DNA from: Berberis thunbergii
Lineage: Eukaryota; Streptophyta; Magnoliopsida; Ranunculales; Berberidaceae
Assembly (NCBI GenBank): GCA_003290165.1
Contig: QNQO01000222.1
Coordinates: 620,001-684,000, forward strand
DNA length: 64,000 nt
Direction: 5' to 3'
Positions 11,195 through 22,690 of the stretch are shown one piece after another (position 1 is the stretch's first letter; the number at the start of each line of letters is the position of its first letter). A program made the position numbers and the translations under genes. The notes below the pieces were generated by a model. It did no database searches, had not been told where the DNA came from, and saw nothing but the letters and a program-made list of their open reading frames with translations.

Positions 11195-11475
11195 GTCATT
11201 GGAACCACTGATCAATCATCACCGATCAGTTCATCATCATCGTCAACACTTATCATCACCGATCATCGTCAGCAACATATCATTACAATCACTGATCATC
11301 ACCGATCATTATCATCAAAATCACTGATCAATCATCATATCATCAGATCGTCAAATCATCTCAGATCATCAGATTGTCAAATCTTCTCAGATCATCGGAT
11401 TGTCGGATCGTCTCAGATCATCAAATTGCCTCAGATCATCAAATCGCCTCAGATCATCAGATCGATTAAGATCTT
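11195..11475. repeat. GATCATC-rich minisatellite
   Basis: Imperfect short tandem repeats of the form tcagatcatcaaatcgcc, about 16-18 bases, with shorter gatcatca units. The ORF crossing it (11060-11542) consists of Ser/Ile/His runs and is not a gene. Bases 11476-11880 hold nothing recognisable beyond AT-rich sequence. Confidence 0.7.
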
Positions 11476-11880
11476 GATCGTCTCAAATGCGCAACTTTCA
11501 TTCGATAATCAGATGCTCCGTGGAAACCCTTCCCACCATTAAATCATCTTCATCCATCCAACAATAGAACTTCGAATCAATCTCTTCATCAGATCTCTTC
11601 TCTAGTCGGGATCACTGATCTCTTCATTAGATCTTCTCACATTCACTTCCAAGTCCTTGAAGAAGAATAAGAAAAAAAGAATTTTTCTTCAAACTGTTAG
11701 TGTGCATTAATACTCAGTACATCAGAAAAAAAATACTCATCTCAACAAAGAATAGCAACAACGTCTCTCTCTAGCGCACACGACAGCAACACCCAGATAG
11801 ATGTATACCACGTGATCTTTCACTAGTCCTTACTCTCTGTCACATGTTTGGTCACACATCAGATCGCACAACAGATTGAA

Positions 11881-12012
11881 CAATACCAAGACTTGAATTG
11901 AGTCAGGATTTCTTCATACAGGAATCATCCAAAATTTGTGTTGACTCAATACCAAGACTCGAATTGAGTCATGATTTCTTCATACAGGAATCATCCAGAA
12001 TTCGACAATCAT
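11881..12012. repeat. 66-bp tandem duplication
   Basis: Two adjacent copies begin caataccaagact at 11881 and 11947. They share gaattgagtca and tttcttcatacaggaatcatcca with a few substitutions. Confidence 0.8.
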
Positions 12013-12340
12013 GATGTCTTGAGGTAAACCATTAGCAGCTTAATTTGACAGTAATGATTTCATCACCAAATAGGACTTCAAAGTTTCCTCTAATTAGCTG
12101 CACATTTTGTCTGCGTCTACATGTCCAGCTTGCAGAGGAGTGTTAAATAAAGAAAGTCTACCTATGTTACAGAATAGGAAAGTTTTACATAATAGGATAT
12201 GTTAGGAAAGTCAGAAAAGAATATAAGTCTTAGGTTCCCCATCTCCACAAGGTTAGATCAGAGTTAGCTTTATACGCTTGTATTCAACAATGATATTACA
12301 ACAATAATATTTCAATACAATTCTTGACAATGTTTTCATC
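12013..12340 (+). mobile_element. Ty1/copia 3' end and LTR remnant
   Basis: Bases 12100-12138 translate near CPACRGVLN, typical of the end of copia pol, and gcagaggagTGTTAAATA at about 12130-12147 resembles a polypurine tract followed by an LTR start. The LTR-like sequence continues with ataggatatgttagg and ends near ttcttgaca (about 12335). No other copia domains are present, so this is a fragment or solo end. Assignment is by resemblance only. Confidence 0.45.
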
Positions 12341-13204
12341 TCCTGAACAATCAAGACTACTTACAAAAATTGGCTTGCCCTTGATATAGTCATCACATTA
12401 ATCAAAGTTTAATTTTTAATGTTAGACCACCCCTCTGATACAATAGAAACTTCATAAATTGGCTATTGTCCCTTTAAGGTCAACCCTGTTTGACACAACC
12501 AAATATGTTGTCCCAAACTGTCAACAACTTAAATTTTTTTTTCTACTAACCCACACCACAATCAAATAGGCCTTTATTCTCTCATGTTTCTCTTATCTCC
12601 CTATCATATCCTCTTTCTCTTCTTTCTCTTCTTCCAGGAATAACACCCCCGCCCCCTCTCATCTCTTCCTCTTATTCTCTTCTTTCCCTCTCATCTCCTT
12701 TTTCCATTTTTCTAGGAATAACACCATCTGTCCCACCCCCACCTTCATTTTCCCCTCTCCTCTCATCTCTTCCTCTTATTCTCTTCTCTTTTCATGGACA
12801 ACCCTCTCCCCACCTTCTTTCTCTCCTCCCCTCATCTTTTTCAATCTTCTCATGAATAACCTCCACCTTTTCTATCATCCCCTTTTCTTCTCCTCTTTTG
12901 GCTCCCTCTATAAAACTCTCATCTTCTTCTCATCAAGTCTTGCTTTGATGCACATTTGGATGAGTAATTGTTAATTTTAGTTGAACTTTAATGTGTTATT
13001 CCATCAAAACAAATCAAATTTCCTGCTCATTTATAATGTTAATTCATACAAGTGTCTTTCAAATGTGCCTGACTAATTTCATGCATATTTCAAGAATTGA
13101 GTGCAGAGATGGAAAATTTATGGTTCCCCATCTCTTCACCAACCCACATTGTCTCACAATGTCATTTACAATACAACAAACATGACTTGAGAGTAACAAA
13201 TTAG
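12341..13204. other. Non-coding, pyrimidine-rich region
   Basis: Contains a strong C/T tract (about 12570-12930) with repeated blocks such as ctctcatctcttcctcttattctc occurring at least twice. No gene or known element is recognised. Confidence 0.5.
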
Positions 13205-14125
13205 AGGGAGTGTGACTGGAAGTCTCACATTTACATAGGGCTGGGTGACTTTGAGAATCCCATTCAGTGAAAACACATTGTTTATTTTCTGAACAAATTT
13301 GCGCGACTTTAGTATAAAGACCATAACTTGCTCATTTCAAAACATTTTCAAGTGATTCAAATTGTGTTCACTATATAACTTTGAGTACTACATTTTTGTG
13401 TGTTTGATGAGCTCGATAATCGGTCTCCATCAATCATATAAGTTGGCTGATATTCAAGAACACTACTCTACTTACTTTATTGGGCAGATTTGAGCGACTT
13501 AAGTAAAATTACTATAACTTGCTCATTTCAAAACATTTTCAATTGATTCAAATTGTGTTTATTAGATAAACCCAAGTACTATAGTTTTCATGTTGTGATG
13601 ATCTCGAGAATTGGTCTCAATTGAGTAACCTATGGTAATTTTACAACAATCACTCAAAACTGTCCAAAAAAATCAGGATACTGTCCTTGACTTTCGGCCA
13701 ATGGATGGGCTTAGCAAAATTCTCAAGCTCACCACAAAAATGTAGTACTCTGAGTTACCTATAAACACAATTTTAATCAATTGAAAATGTTTTGAAATGA
13801 GCAAGTTATTGTCATTTTACTAAAGTCGCTCAAATATGTCTAGTAAATAAAATAGGATAGTGTCATTGACTTTTGGCCAACTTATATATGATCAATGGAG
13901 ACCGATTCTCAAGCTCATCAAAACATAAAAAATGTAGTACTCTAAGTTATCTAATGAACACAATTTCAATCACTTGAAAATGTTTCAAAATGAGGTAGTT
14001 ATGGTTTTTTTTACTAAAATTGCACAAATATGTCCAGAAAATAAACAGTGTGTTTTTTCAATGCGAATGGGAGTCTTAAATTCCTCTAGCCCTATGCTAA
14101 TGTGAGACTTCCGCTCACATTGCCC
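13205..14125. mobile_element. Foldback element with ~420-bp inverted arms
   Basis: The left arm (about 13209-13630) and the reverse complement of the right arm (about 13690-14122) match along their length. They share ggaagtctcacatt, acattttcaagtgatt and gagtactacattttt. Each arm contains two related ~230-bp modules (cttgctcatttcaaaacattttca twice per arm). The centre is only about 60 bases. No coding sequence is present. Such structures are typical of foldback or non-autonomous Mutator-like elements. I see no clear target duplication. Confidence 0.7.
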
Positions 14126-15430
14126 CATGCGAATGCGTGAAAACGCAGACTTTGTTCTGATTTTTTTTCTTCTGATTTTGAGTTTTGAAGTTTGTTTAAA
14201 TTTTAAAGTGAAGAATGTTGTTGTCATTGTTTTTTGTTTCACATTTTAGAGTTCGGTTTGGAGTTCAATTTAGTGTTTCATTTAGTGTTTGAAATTACAT
14301 TTTTTAGAGATCGCATATGAACCCTTTGGGACAATGGAAACCTATTGAGAGAATGGGAGAAACATGGATGACTGTGTGAAGGAAGACGAAGATTGTGGGA
14401 GAGTGAGTGAAGATGTTCAAAATTTGGAAATAAATGATTGAAAGAGTAGGGGAGATATTGGCATGGAAGAAGATTATTTGGGAGAGTGAATGGAGTGTGG
14501 GAGAGAGTCATGGTGGTGAGAGGGAAGATGAGAGATTTAGAGAGAATGCATGAATTCAATTTGGGAGGGGAGAGAAAATACAAACAACTTTTATTGATGG
14601 TGTGGGAAATAGGTGGTGGTGCGGAAGATAAAGGAAGGAAGTGATGTGGGAGATTTAAAAAAAAAAAAAAAAGGATAATAATGTGGAACAACACTTTTGA
14701 TAATATCAAACATGACTTGCCTTCCTTTAAAAGCATCAAAGATTGTTCAACTTTATTTTTCTCTTCATCAAGTAAAGTTGTTCTCAACTTCTCCGAGACT
14801 AATTAATTACATGTATCCTTTTGGTCTTCATTAATACTTCTCACCATATCAAACAAGGGAGGTGATATTGCCACGTTAATGGTTTTAGTTTTGCATTGAA
14901 GGAATGATAGAAACTAGTTTCTATTGTCTTGAATTTGTGTTTAGCTTCAGCTTCTTCATTTTATTTTTTCCCATTCCACTACTATACTTAAGACTCTCCA
15001 ACACAGTGTTGTTGCATTTTACACTTTTTGGTCGGCGGTGACTACACACTACCAGTTTTTCTCTCTCACACCATTTTACTCTCTTACATCATCTACTTTC
15101 TTTCTTACACCACCATATTTTCTCACACCACCTATATAAACAAAAACCATCCATGTTTTCCCTTCACCATTCACATTGACAATGGTTCCTTCCTTCCTCA
15201 TTCGAATTTTTTTGTAAATTTCTTCCAAATCTCTTTCCACACTCAAATCTCTTGTAAATCTCCTATCTCTCCCTCAAAAACTCTCGAAATCCCCTCAAAG
15301 TCGAAACCCTTAAACCCAAACTCAATAAATATGCATAACTTAACATAACAGATAAACTCAAACTCAAAACTCAAAACGCAAAACAGGGTAACGTTCGACC
15401 AATTTAAACCCTTAATTGAGATCAATTCTC
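14126..15430. other. Non-coding interval
   Basis: The plus strand is GA-rich at 14330-14640, giving a low-complexity minus ORF (14278-14787) without domains. A run of A lies at about 14655-14671. The segment 14993-15033 (actctccaacaca, then ttgcatttt) recurs at 15833-15868. No gene is supported. Confidence 0.5.
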
Positions 15431-15745
15431 AACCTTATCAAAACACAAATATTGTATTACTCTTAGTTATCTAATAAAAACAACTTGAATCACTTGAAAA
15501 TGTATTAAAATGAGCAAGTTATGGTCATTTTACTAAAGTCGCACAAATTTGTCTCGCAGTGAAAACGAGATAGTGTTTCTGACTTTCGGCGAGCTTATGT
15601 GCTCGATCGAGATCGATTCTCAAGTTGATCAAAACATAAAGGTTGTAGTACTCTGAGTGATCTAATAAACATAACTTGAATCACTTAAAAATATTTTGAA
15701 TTGAGCAAGGTATGGTCATTTTACTAAAATCGCGCAAATCTGTCC
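15431..15745. repeat. Modules related to the foldback element arms
   Basis: Two tandem modules carrying gagcaagttatggtcattttactaaa-like sequence, with atctaataaa and cacttgaaaat blocks, in the orientation of the right arm of 13205-14125. This shows that the arm module also exists outside the foldback structure. Confidence 0.65.
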
Positions 15746-15746
15746 T

Positions 15747-15832
15747 AAATTTATATGGATTCTTTCAAATACTAAATTAAATACCCTGGATTTTAAAATC
15801 TTTCACAATACTTAATTGAATACACCCCCCTT
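15747..15832 (-). mobile_element. MITE end fragment
   Basis: On the minus strand this reads GGGGGGTGTATTCAATTAAG followed by gaaagattttaaaatcc. It matches the element start at 63155 (gggggtgcattcaattaagg, then gaaggattttaaaatc). Only one end is seen. Confidence 0.5.
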
Positions 15833-15920
15833 ACTCTCCAACACAATGTTGCATTTTATTTTTTTTGGCCATGAAGTAAACCAATCGAATGAGCTTTAAT
15901 ACGAGAGTAGAGTTGTTCTA

Positions 15921-16092
15921 CACAGCGAGGAAGCAGCGCGAGGAAATCAGCGAGGGAGGGAGAGAGGGAGAGAAGGGACCGTCCACCCCCCTCAGGATGC
16001 ACGCCATCATTTTTCATATGCGCATCCCGAGGGGATGGGCGGTCCCCTCTCTCACTCCCTCGCTGATTTCCTCGCCCACTTCCTCACCATTT
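15921..16092. repeat. Long GC-rich imperfect hairpin
   Basis: The strings cgaggaaatcagcgagggag (15939-15958) and ctccctcgctgatttcctcg (16055-16074) are perfect complements. Pairing extends inward (gggaccgtcc/gggcggtccc) and outward toward 15921 and 16092 with mismatches. The apical loop lies around 16003-16013 near catatg. It could be a small hairpin element or a structured transcript. Confidence 0.65.
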
Positions 16093-16519
16093 AGAATTTC
16101 TGACGAGAGTAACTTCCTATATAAGGATCATGTTTGCAACCATAATTGCAACTCCACTTCAAGTTATTGCCATTTCCAATAATAACATGACATTTTCAAA
16201 GGAGTGGAACTTGATTCAACAGTCTGGGGATTGAAGGGGGCTCATGTGCACCATGCACATGAGCTCATCATGTGCACTTATTTCAGCCATCTGATTTAGG
16301 TAAAACCAATCTAATGGCTCTCTCTCCACTAACTTATTACAAATTAAACCCCCCCCCTCCTTCTCTCTCTCTCTCTTCTTATTCTCTCTCTCTCTCTCCA
16401 CTAAGTTATTACAAATTAAACCACTCACTCTCTTTCTCCCTCCACTAACTTATTACAAATTAAATCACATCTTTCACTTATTTTTTTACCAAAATCTACA
16501 CAATTCAACGTACATTTCG

Positions 16520-17240
16520 AGAAAAATTAAATGGTCCAAATTTAATATAACACACATCTCTAGGTAAATCTAACAGTCCAAATTTTATATTACATTAATC
16601 TCGAGAAAAATCTAATGGTCAAATTTAATGGAATACATATATCAAGGTAAATCTAACGGTCCAAATTTAATATTACACTCATATCAAGAAAACTCTAACG
16701 GTCCAAATTTAATAGTTCACACATCTCTAGGAAAATCTAACCGTTAGAATTTGGTGAAAGATCGAACTGTTGAAATGTCCTCGAGATACGTGTACTATTA
16801 AATTTGGACCATTAGATTTACCTAGAGATGTGTGTTCTATTAAATTTGAACCATTTGATTTTTCTCGCAATAAGTGCATAATTAAATTTGTACCGTTAGA
16901 TTTAACTACAGATCTTTTACCAAATCTAAATGGTTCAACACGTATCTCAAGGTTAATCAACAAGTCAATCTTTCATCAAAATCTAACGGTTAGATTTACC
17001 TAGAGATGTGTGAACTATTAAATTTGGACCGTTAGAGTTTTCTTGATATGAGTGTAATATTAAATTTGGACCGTTAGATTTACCTTGATATATGTGTTCC
17101 ATTAAATTTGGACCATTTGATTTTTCTCGAGATTAGTGTAATATTAAATTTGGATCGTTAGATTTACCTAGAGATGTGTGTTCTATTAAATTTGGACCAT
17201 TTGATTTTTCTCAAGATGTGAGTTGAATTGTGTAGATTTT
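16520..17240. repeat. 42-bp repeats in two opposing blocks
   Basis: Left block: ggtccaaatttaat-type units at about 16533, 16575, 16617, 16658 and 16700, a spacing of 41-42 bases. Right block: complementary taaatttggacc units at about 16806, 16848 and 16890 and again from about 17024 to 17195. The two blocks meet head to head around 16750-16790. Confidence 0.8.
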
Positions 17241-17414
17241 GGTGAAAAAAATAAGAGAAAAATGTTGTCTAATTTGTAATAGGTGATGTTTGGTTTAATT
17301 TGTAATAAGTTAATGGAGGGAGAGTGAGTGAGTGAGTGGTTTAATTTGTAATAAGTTAGTGGAGAGAGAGAGAGAGAGCCATTAGATTGGTTTTACCTAA
17401 ATCTGATGGCTGAA

Positions 17415-19384
17415 TGATAGGTGCATAATTAAGCTATTTTAATATCATATTTATATATATATTTTTAGCTATTACCTGTTAATTATGGTACTATTGCTAT
17501 TTCGTGTTTGTGTAGGTTTCCAATTACAAGATTCTAAAATAGAAACTATGTGAAACAAATTGACAACTAATTGCACAAGGAAACCACACAAACAAGGAAA
17601 CCAAGCAAATAAGGAAACAAAACAATTATAAAAGGGATGGTACCTTGCTTTGAAGAGATCCATCCAGCAATAACCCTCAAATTCACGGCCTCCACAACAA
17701 GCCCTAAGCCATCATCGTAAAGTCCCTTAGCCGTCTCCCTCTTTTCCTTCACAAAACCCACAACGCAAACCCCCATCTCTGTTTCAACTCATCACCCATC
17801 ACTACCTTCTCGCCAACACCCATCATCAACCATCAATCGACCCTTCATCGTCCTCTCATCACCATCACAGATTTCTCTTCATCATCACATAACGCTTGCA
17901 ACCACAGCAAGTCGTCGTCCTGAACCTACCACCATCATCAAATTCAACACTAGCCTCTTAATCCACTGTCGTAGCAAGCCATGCATCCTCCCACAGCCGT
18001 CGTCGTCCTCCTTCACAACAGCCATCAAGCCCATCGTCCTGAACCCATCATCACCCATCGTCACTGTCCTCATCCACAGACGAAGCCATTATCGTCCCCC
18101 ATCTTTGTATCAGTTCATCATCCAACCACCACCATCATCCCCTTTTCATTCCTAATACCCAACACAACCCTTCTTCCATCGAACCCTTCAATCGAAACAA
18201 CAACCCCTCATTCCATCTCTTTTTCGCATCTCTTCCTCGCACAACCTTTATCTCTCTTGCCCAATCTCTTCCTTCCATTACCTTCACACATCAGCTACAC
18301 CACCATCTGTCTCTCGTCATACACATAACACAGGCAGAGATCGAGAAGGAAGAAGAAATCGAGGAGGAAGAAGAGAAAGTGAATAGTGATGAAGAGACAT
18401 AGATCGCGTGAGGAAGGAACAGAAATAAATTTCTCCCCAATCTGCTATTTGCACCCCAATTTCCACTCTCTACCACCACGGATCAAGCTATAGTGTTTTG
18501 TTTCATCTATTAACTCTTTTACTAATTTTAGTTTGATTATTGATTATGGATTACTGTTTGAACATAATTAATATGTCTAGCTAAACTTCTCTTAGTTAGG
18601 GGTGGATTCGAAGCCTCGAACATGTGTTTTATAAATTAATTAAATTTAATCTTCCTTGCTATTAGTGATTGGGTTTTTCTTAACTGCTTTATAGAGAACT
18701 TTTCTTTGTATGTTTGTTAAGGTGGCCAACTTAGTAAGCATGTTAGGATCTGGGGCTAGAGTGTAGGAGAGTTTAACCTAATTGTTATAATCCTATATTC
18801 ATAAGTAGTAAATAACAAGGAACGTTGGTAAGGTTAAGTAAAAACCTAGGCAAGAACAAGATGCTGATCATACTTGTAATTGCCTAGTCAGTGTTCATAT
18901 TTTCCACAAAACTTAATGATCTTAGATTGTTGTCTAACTTGCGATTCCTGTTTAGATAGCATGATAAGAATATTTGAAAGATACACTTAGTTTAATTTAA
19001 CGAACTTGGAAAAATAATAAGATTAATGCAGTGTTTATCACGGTTTATCTCGAGCATTGTCTCTCACGAGTTAGCAAGTGATTATTGAAAATTGATTTAT
19101 AAGCATATGTTTGGTGTATGGAGATAAACCCTTAGCTAATTTCCCATATTTGTCATCCCTTTAGTTTTATTATCTTTATAGTAATATTCGTAGTTAATTT
19201 CATAGTTTAATTTAGAAAATCCAATCCCCTATTATTTAATTGATGAGATTATTAGTTGCCTTTTAGCTATTCTTAGTGTTAAATTGCAAGCCCTCTAATC
19301 TATTGTCCAAAACGATCCCTACTTATACTATACTACAATCACAAAGCAGGGTATTAAGTTGTGTGCTACTAAAATAGCGCATCA
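17415..19384 (+). repeat. Solo LTR of the Athila-type element
   Basis: A 1970-bp LTR starting TGATAGGTGCATAATTAAGC and ending AAATAGCGCATCA, homologous to the LTRs at 34936 and 44713. It is flanked by CTGAA (17410-17414) and CTGTA (19385-19389), a one-mismatch 5-bp target duplication, so it is a solo LTR left by intra-element recombination. The insertion point is inside the right arm of the foldback element. A TATAAAAG box (17627-17634) corresponds to the same box in the other two LTRs. Confidence 0.9.
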
Positions 19385-19453
19385 CTGTAATAAGTGCACA
19401 TGATGAGCTCATGTGCATGGAGCACATGAGCCCCCCCCTCAATCCTCAGTTTG

Positions 19454-21274
19454 TGATCTTGAGTGTCTTAATCTCAACCACCTGAATATTCCATTCCTCT
19501 AGTTTCATTTTAATCTTAAAATAAATTTACAAAAAATCATAGTTAATTTAACATGGATGTATAAACATGAAATACATAGCCAAACACAAAATAATTTCAA
19601 TTGACATTTAAAGTAAACAAGTGAAATACAAAAGGCTAGATAGCCCGGGTGCCTAGGTAAAGGTTGGACTGTTGGAGTGTTGCACCAATGTTTCAAAGTA
19701 CAAACCATAGATTAAAAAGAGCTAAAATACAAAGCATAAAAGATCATTTGCTTTCTACTTACTCAAAAATGAGCCCTTCTAAGGGGCGAGGTGGGTGGGC
19801 CTCGCGCCCACCTCGCCCCCTACAATCAAGGCTAAAAAATATATGTAAGTATAAATTACTTTACTTAAACTTGTGAAATTATGCTTTAATTTTAATTGAA
19901 TCGACGCTTTATAGTTCTTTATTATTTTCTGCAACCAAAGCCTCATAGTAAACAAACTATTAACTAGTAAAAAAACAAATACAAGAGGAAGTACTTGTTG
20001 CCCTCTTCATATTTGTTACTATCTCTCCAAACAACAATTCTAGCCAGCTTTGTTAGCCCTTTTTATTTTTTTATTTTTATTTTTCTATACACTTCTATCC
20101 CTTCTATAAAAAGTATTTTTGATTGTGTTTTAAAGATAATGGGTAAAAAGTGTAAAAATGCCAAAATAGGCTAGCAAACATGGTTGGCTAGACTTACTCC
20201 TCTCCAAAGGATCTATACAACTTTGATTACATCCAAACATTACAAGTGGAGATTCTTGTTGAGAAAGACAATCGGGTTGCTTTTAATCTTGCCAAGAGAG
20301 GTCGGGATCTGATGTAACTGATAAATAGAGAGATGAGAGGAGGAAGGAAGAGATAGCTTCATGGTTGATGGTGTCGTCGAGGCGGTTGCAGTGGTTCGAG
20401 ATAGAGAAGAGAAATGGAAGGAAGAGAAGTGCAGAGCTTTGTGAAAAAGTAGCAATAGAAGTCGAAGAAGCAGAGGGGAAGGGGCATTTAATGAATTCCA
20501 CGATACACAAACACACACACTGACGCTAATTCTCGTTAAAAAAGAGATGCAGGGAAGACGAGGGAGGCATGGAGGAAATGCTTGAGGGTGGTTTTTAACC
20601 TTAGGATTTGTCTCGAGATACACATTTTAATTTTCATGCAGTGTTAACCATCGATTTGCCTCGATTCGTCTATGAGTTTGTTCGAGGTCAATATTTTAAT
20701 TTGATCCCTTTGATCAATTTAGGGGTATTTTAGTCATCAAAATACAATCCATTTGAAAATAAACAGCCAATGGAAGTGGACCGCTAGTCTAGGGGCCATT
20801 TTCAATATGATATCTTTTAGGGACTAATCTTGAATAAGCTATTTATTTTAGGGGAAGGGGGTAAGTTGAAAAAACCAAACAAATGCATTTTTAACATGAC
20901 AAAGGTGACATGAGATTTTTTGGGCTCGTAGAGCATTTTGCTCTTTGTGTCATTGTCCAAAAAGATCATCGGGTAGTTATTGCACTTTTTGACTTAATTT
21001 TTTATTTATTTACAACCACACCCTTGATAGGATAACTATTTGTTCCTTCCATAATTGTCCAGTAAGATCATGACACATGAAATAACTATAAGGTAGTTGT
21101 TCTAGTTTTTTTTTTACTTGAATTTTCCTTTTATTTACAACCAATATTTAGAGATGCCCCCTAGACTAGCAATCGTCATGTAAGCATTCGAAGCCACATG
21201 TCATTCTCCTATTAAATAAGGGAGTTGCTACTTGTACCCGATCATTTGGCTTGGTTGCACCAACTCTTTGTTGC
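19454..21274. other. Non-coding interval
   Basis: AT-rich sequence with one compact GC-rich hairpin (19771-19820, listed separately). The minus ORFs at 20240-20623 are Ser/Leu-rich with no domain and arise from GA-rich DNA. No gene is supported. Confidence 0.5.
19771..19820. repeat. GC-rich hairpin
   Basis: gagcccttctaa is followed by ggggcgaggtggg, a short spacer and its complement cccacctcgcccc. A related hairpin with the same gagcccttcta lead-in lies at 59275-59332. Confidence 0.6.
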
Positions 21275-21730
21275 ACTAATATTTTGGGACGTTCCAACTT
21301 TGTTGCACCAACCTAATATATGTAATACGGACTATTCAATTTTTATTAATAAAAATCATTTCATAGTGAAATTTTCTCGTTTAGGATTAAGTAACACTTG
21401 CATGAAACAATAAAAGTAATCATTATCTAAAATAAAATTAAGTCAAACATTCATTAAATTTCACTATGTTCATTAACCATATAGGAGTTGACAAAACTAA
21501 TACGTATTAAAATAGTAAATTAAAAATATACAATTTTATAATTATTGCAACTATTATATTGTATTTGGAAAAAAATACATTTAAAACCTTAAAAAAAACA
21601 TACATGCTCAAATTTAAATTAAGAAAACTTCACCATTAAATGATTTTTATTGATAAATAATGGTAAGTTGGTGTTACAAATTTTAGGTTGGTGCAACAAA
21701 GTTGAAACATCCCAAAATATCGAAGCAAGA
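21275..21730. repeat. Inverted repeat, MITE-like
   Basis: attttgggacgttccaactttgttgcaccaacct (21275 onward) pairs with its near complement at 21680-21720. The arms extend to aaaatcattt...gtgaaattttct on the left and its complement near 21620-21660. About 110-bp arms enclose a ~220-bp AT-rich loop. No coding sequence. Confidence 0.6.
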
Positions 21731-22690
21731 CCTAAAACGCGTACCTTTTAGCGATATTTAGATTTTTGGACCCATCAGTTGTATTCAACAAATGCGTCCT
21801 AGAAATGGGTCATAAGTTTAGCCAAGTTGTTGGGTACCAAAACCATATTGACTCTCTTAACTCTTTAGTTTTAGTCACTTTAAATTATGTTTTGGCTCAT
21901 TGGCCTCATTGCCTTTGTCAGTATGAAATAAACAAATACTGACTGTATCCGAACTAAAGCCTAGCTTTTGATTCCCATATCAGAATGTAGCCTATTTAGA
22001 AAACCTCAATCCAAACCATTAGATCCCGATAAACTGCCATCCGAAATTAAAATTCATTTACTACTAGGGATTGACAAAACTAATACGTATTAAAATAATA
22101 AATTAAAAATACACAATTTTATAATTATTACAACAATTATATTGTATTTGGAAAAAATATACATTTAAAACCTAAAAACAAAAACCTACATGAAAAAATT
22201 TTAATTAAGAAAGCTTCACCATTAAATGATTTTATTGATAAAAAATTGTAAGTTGGTGTTACATATTTTAGGTTGGTGCAACAAAGTTGAAACATCCCAA
22301 AATATTGGAGCAAAATGCAAAACACATACCTTCTAGAGATATTCAGATTTTGGGACCTATCAGTTGTATTCAACAAATGCGTCCTAGAAATGGGTCATGA
22401 GTTTAACCAAGTTGTTGAGTCCCAAAACCATATTGACTCTCTTAACTCTTTAGCTTTCGTTACTTTAAGTTATGTTTTGGTTCATTGCATTTGTCAGTAT
22501 GAAATAAACAAATACTGACTGTATGCAAACTCAATTCTAGCTTCCGATTCTCATATTGGAATGTAGACTATTTGGAAACCTTGATCCAAACCATTAGATC
22601 ATGCTAAATTGCCATCCCTAATTAAAATTACCATCCCGCTAAATTGCCATCCCTAATTAAAATTCATTTACTACTACATTTTTTCTTATG
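21488..22690. repeat. Tandem duplication of ~583 bp
   Basis: Sequence beginning ttgacaaaactaatacgta at 21488 repeats from 22071. The copies share the right arm of the inverted repeat, the run tcagttgtattcaacaaatgcgtcctagaa, and atgaaataaacaaatactgac. The repeat unit ends with aattcatttactacta in both copies. Several percent divergence and small indels separate them. Confidence 0.8.

Larger units (their letters stand above)
16221..19453. mobile_element. Foldback element with 42-bp internal repeats, split by a solo LTR
   Basis: The left end (ggggattgaagggggctcatg, about 16226-16246, then catgcacatgagctcatcatgtgcactta) is matched by the reverse complement of 19385-19450. Further inside, ttcagccatctgatttagg (about 16283) pairs with cctaaatctgatggctgaa (17396-17414), and taacttattacaaattaaac pairs with gtttaatttgtaataagtta. 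Without the LTR the element would be about 1.26 kb. The interior is an array in opposing orientations. No coding capacity is visible. The target duplication is unclear. Confidence 0.7.

Noticed and set aside
14278..14787. 169-codon minus-strand ORF
   Set aside because: Composition is Ser/Leu/Pro/His from GA-rich DNA, with no domain, promoter or splice context.
20240..20623. 127-codon minus-strand ORF
   Set aside because: Ser/Leu-rich low complexity from a purine-rich stretch. No family resemblance.
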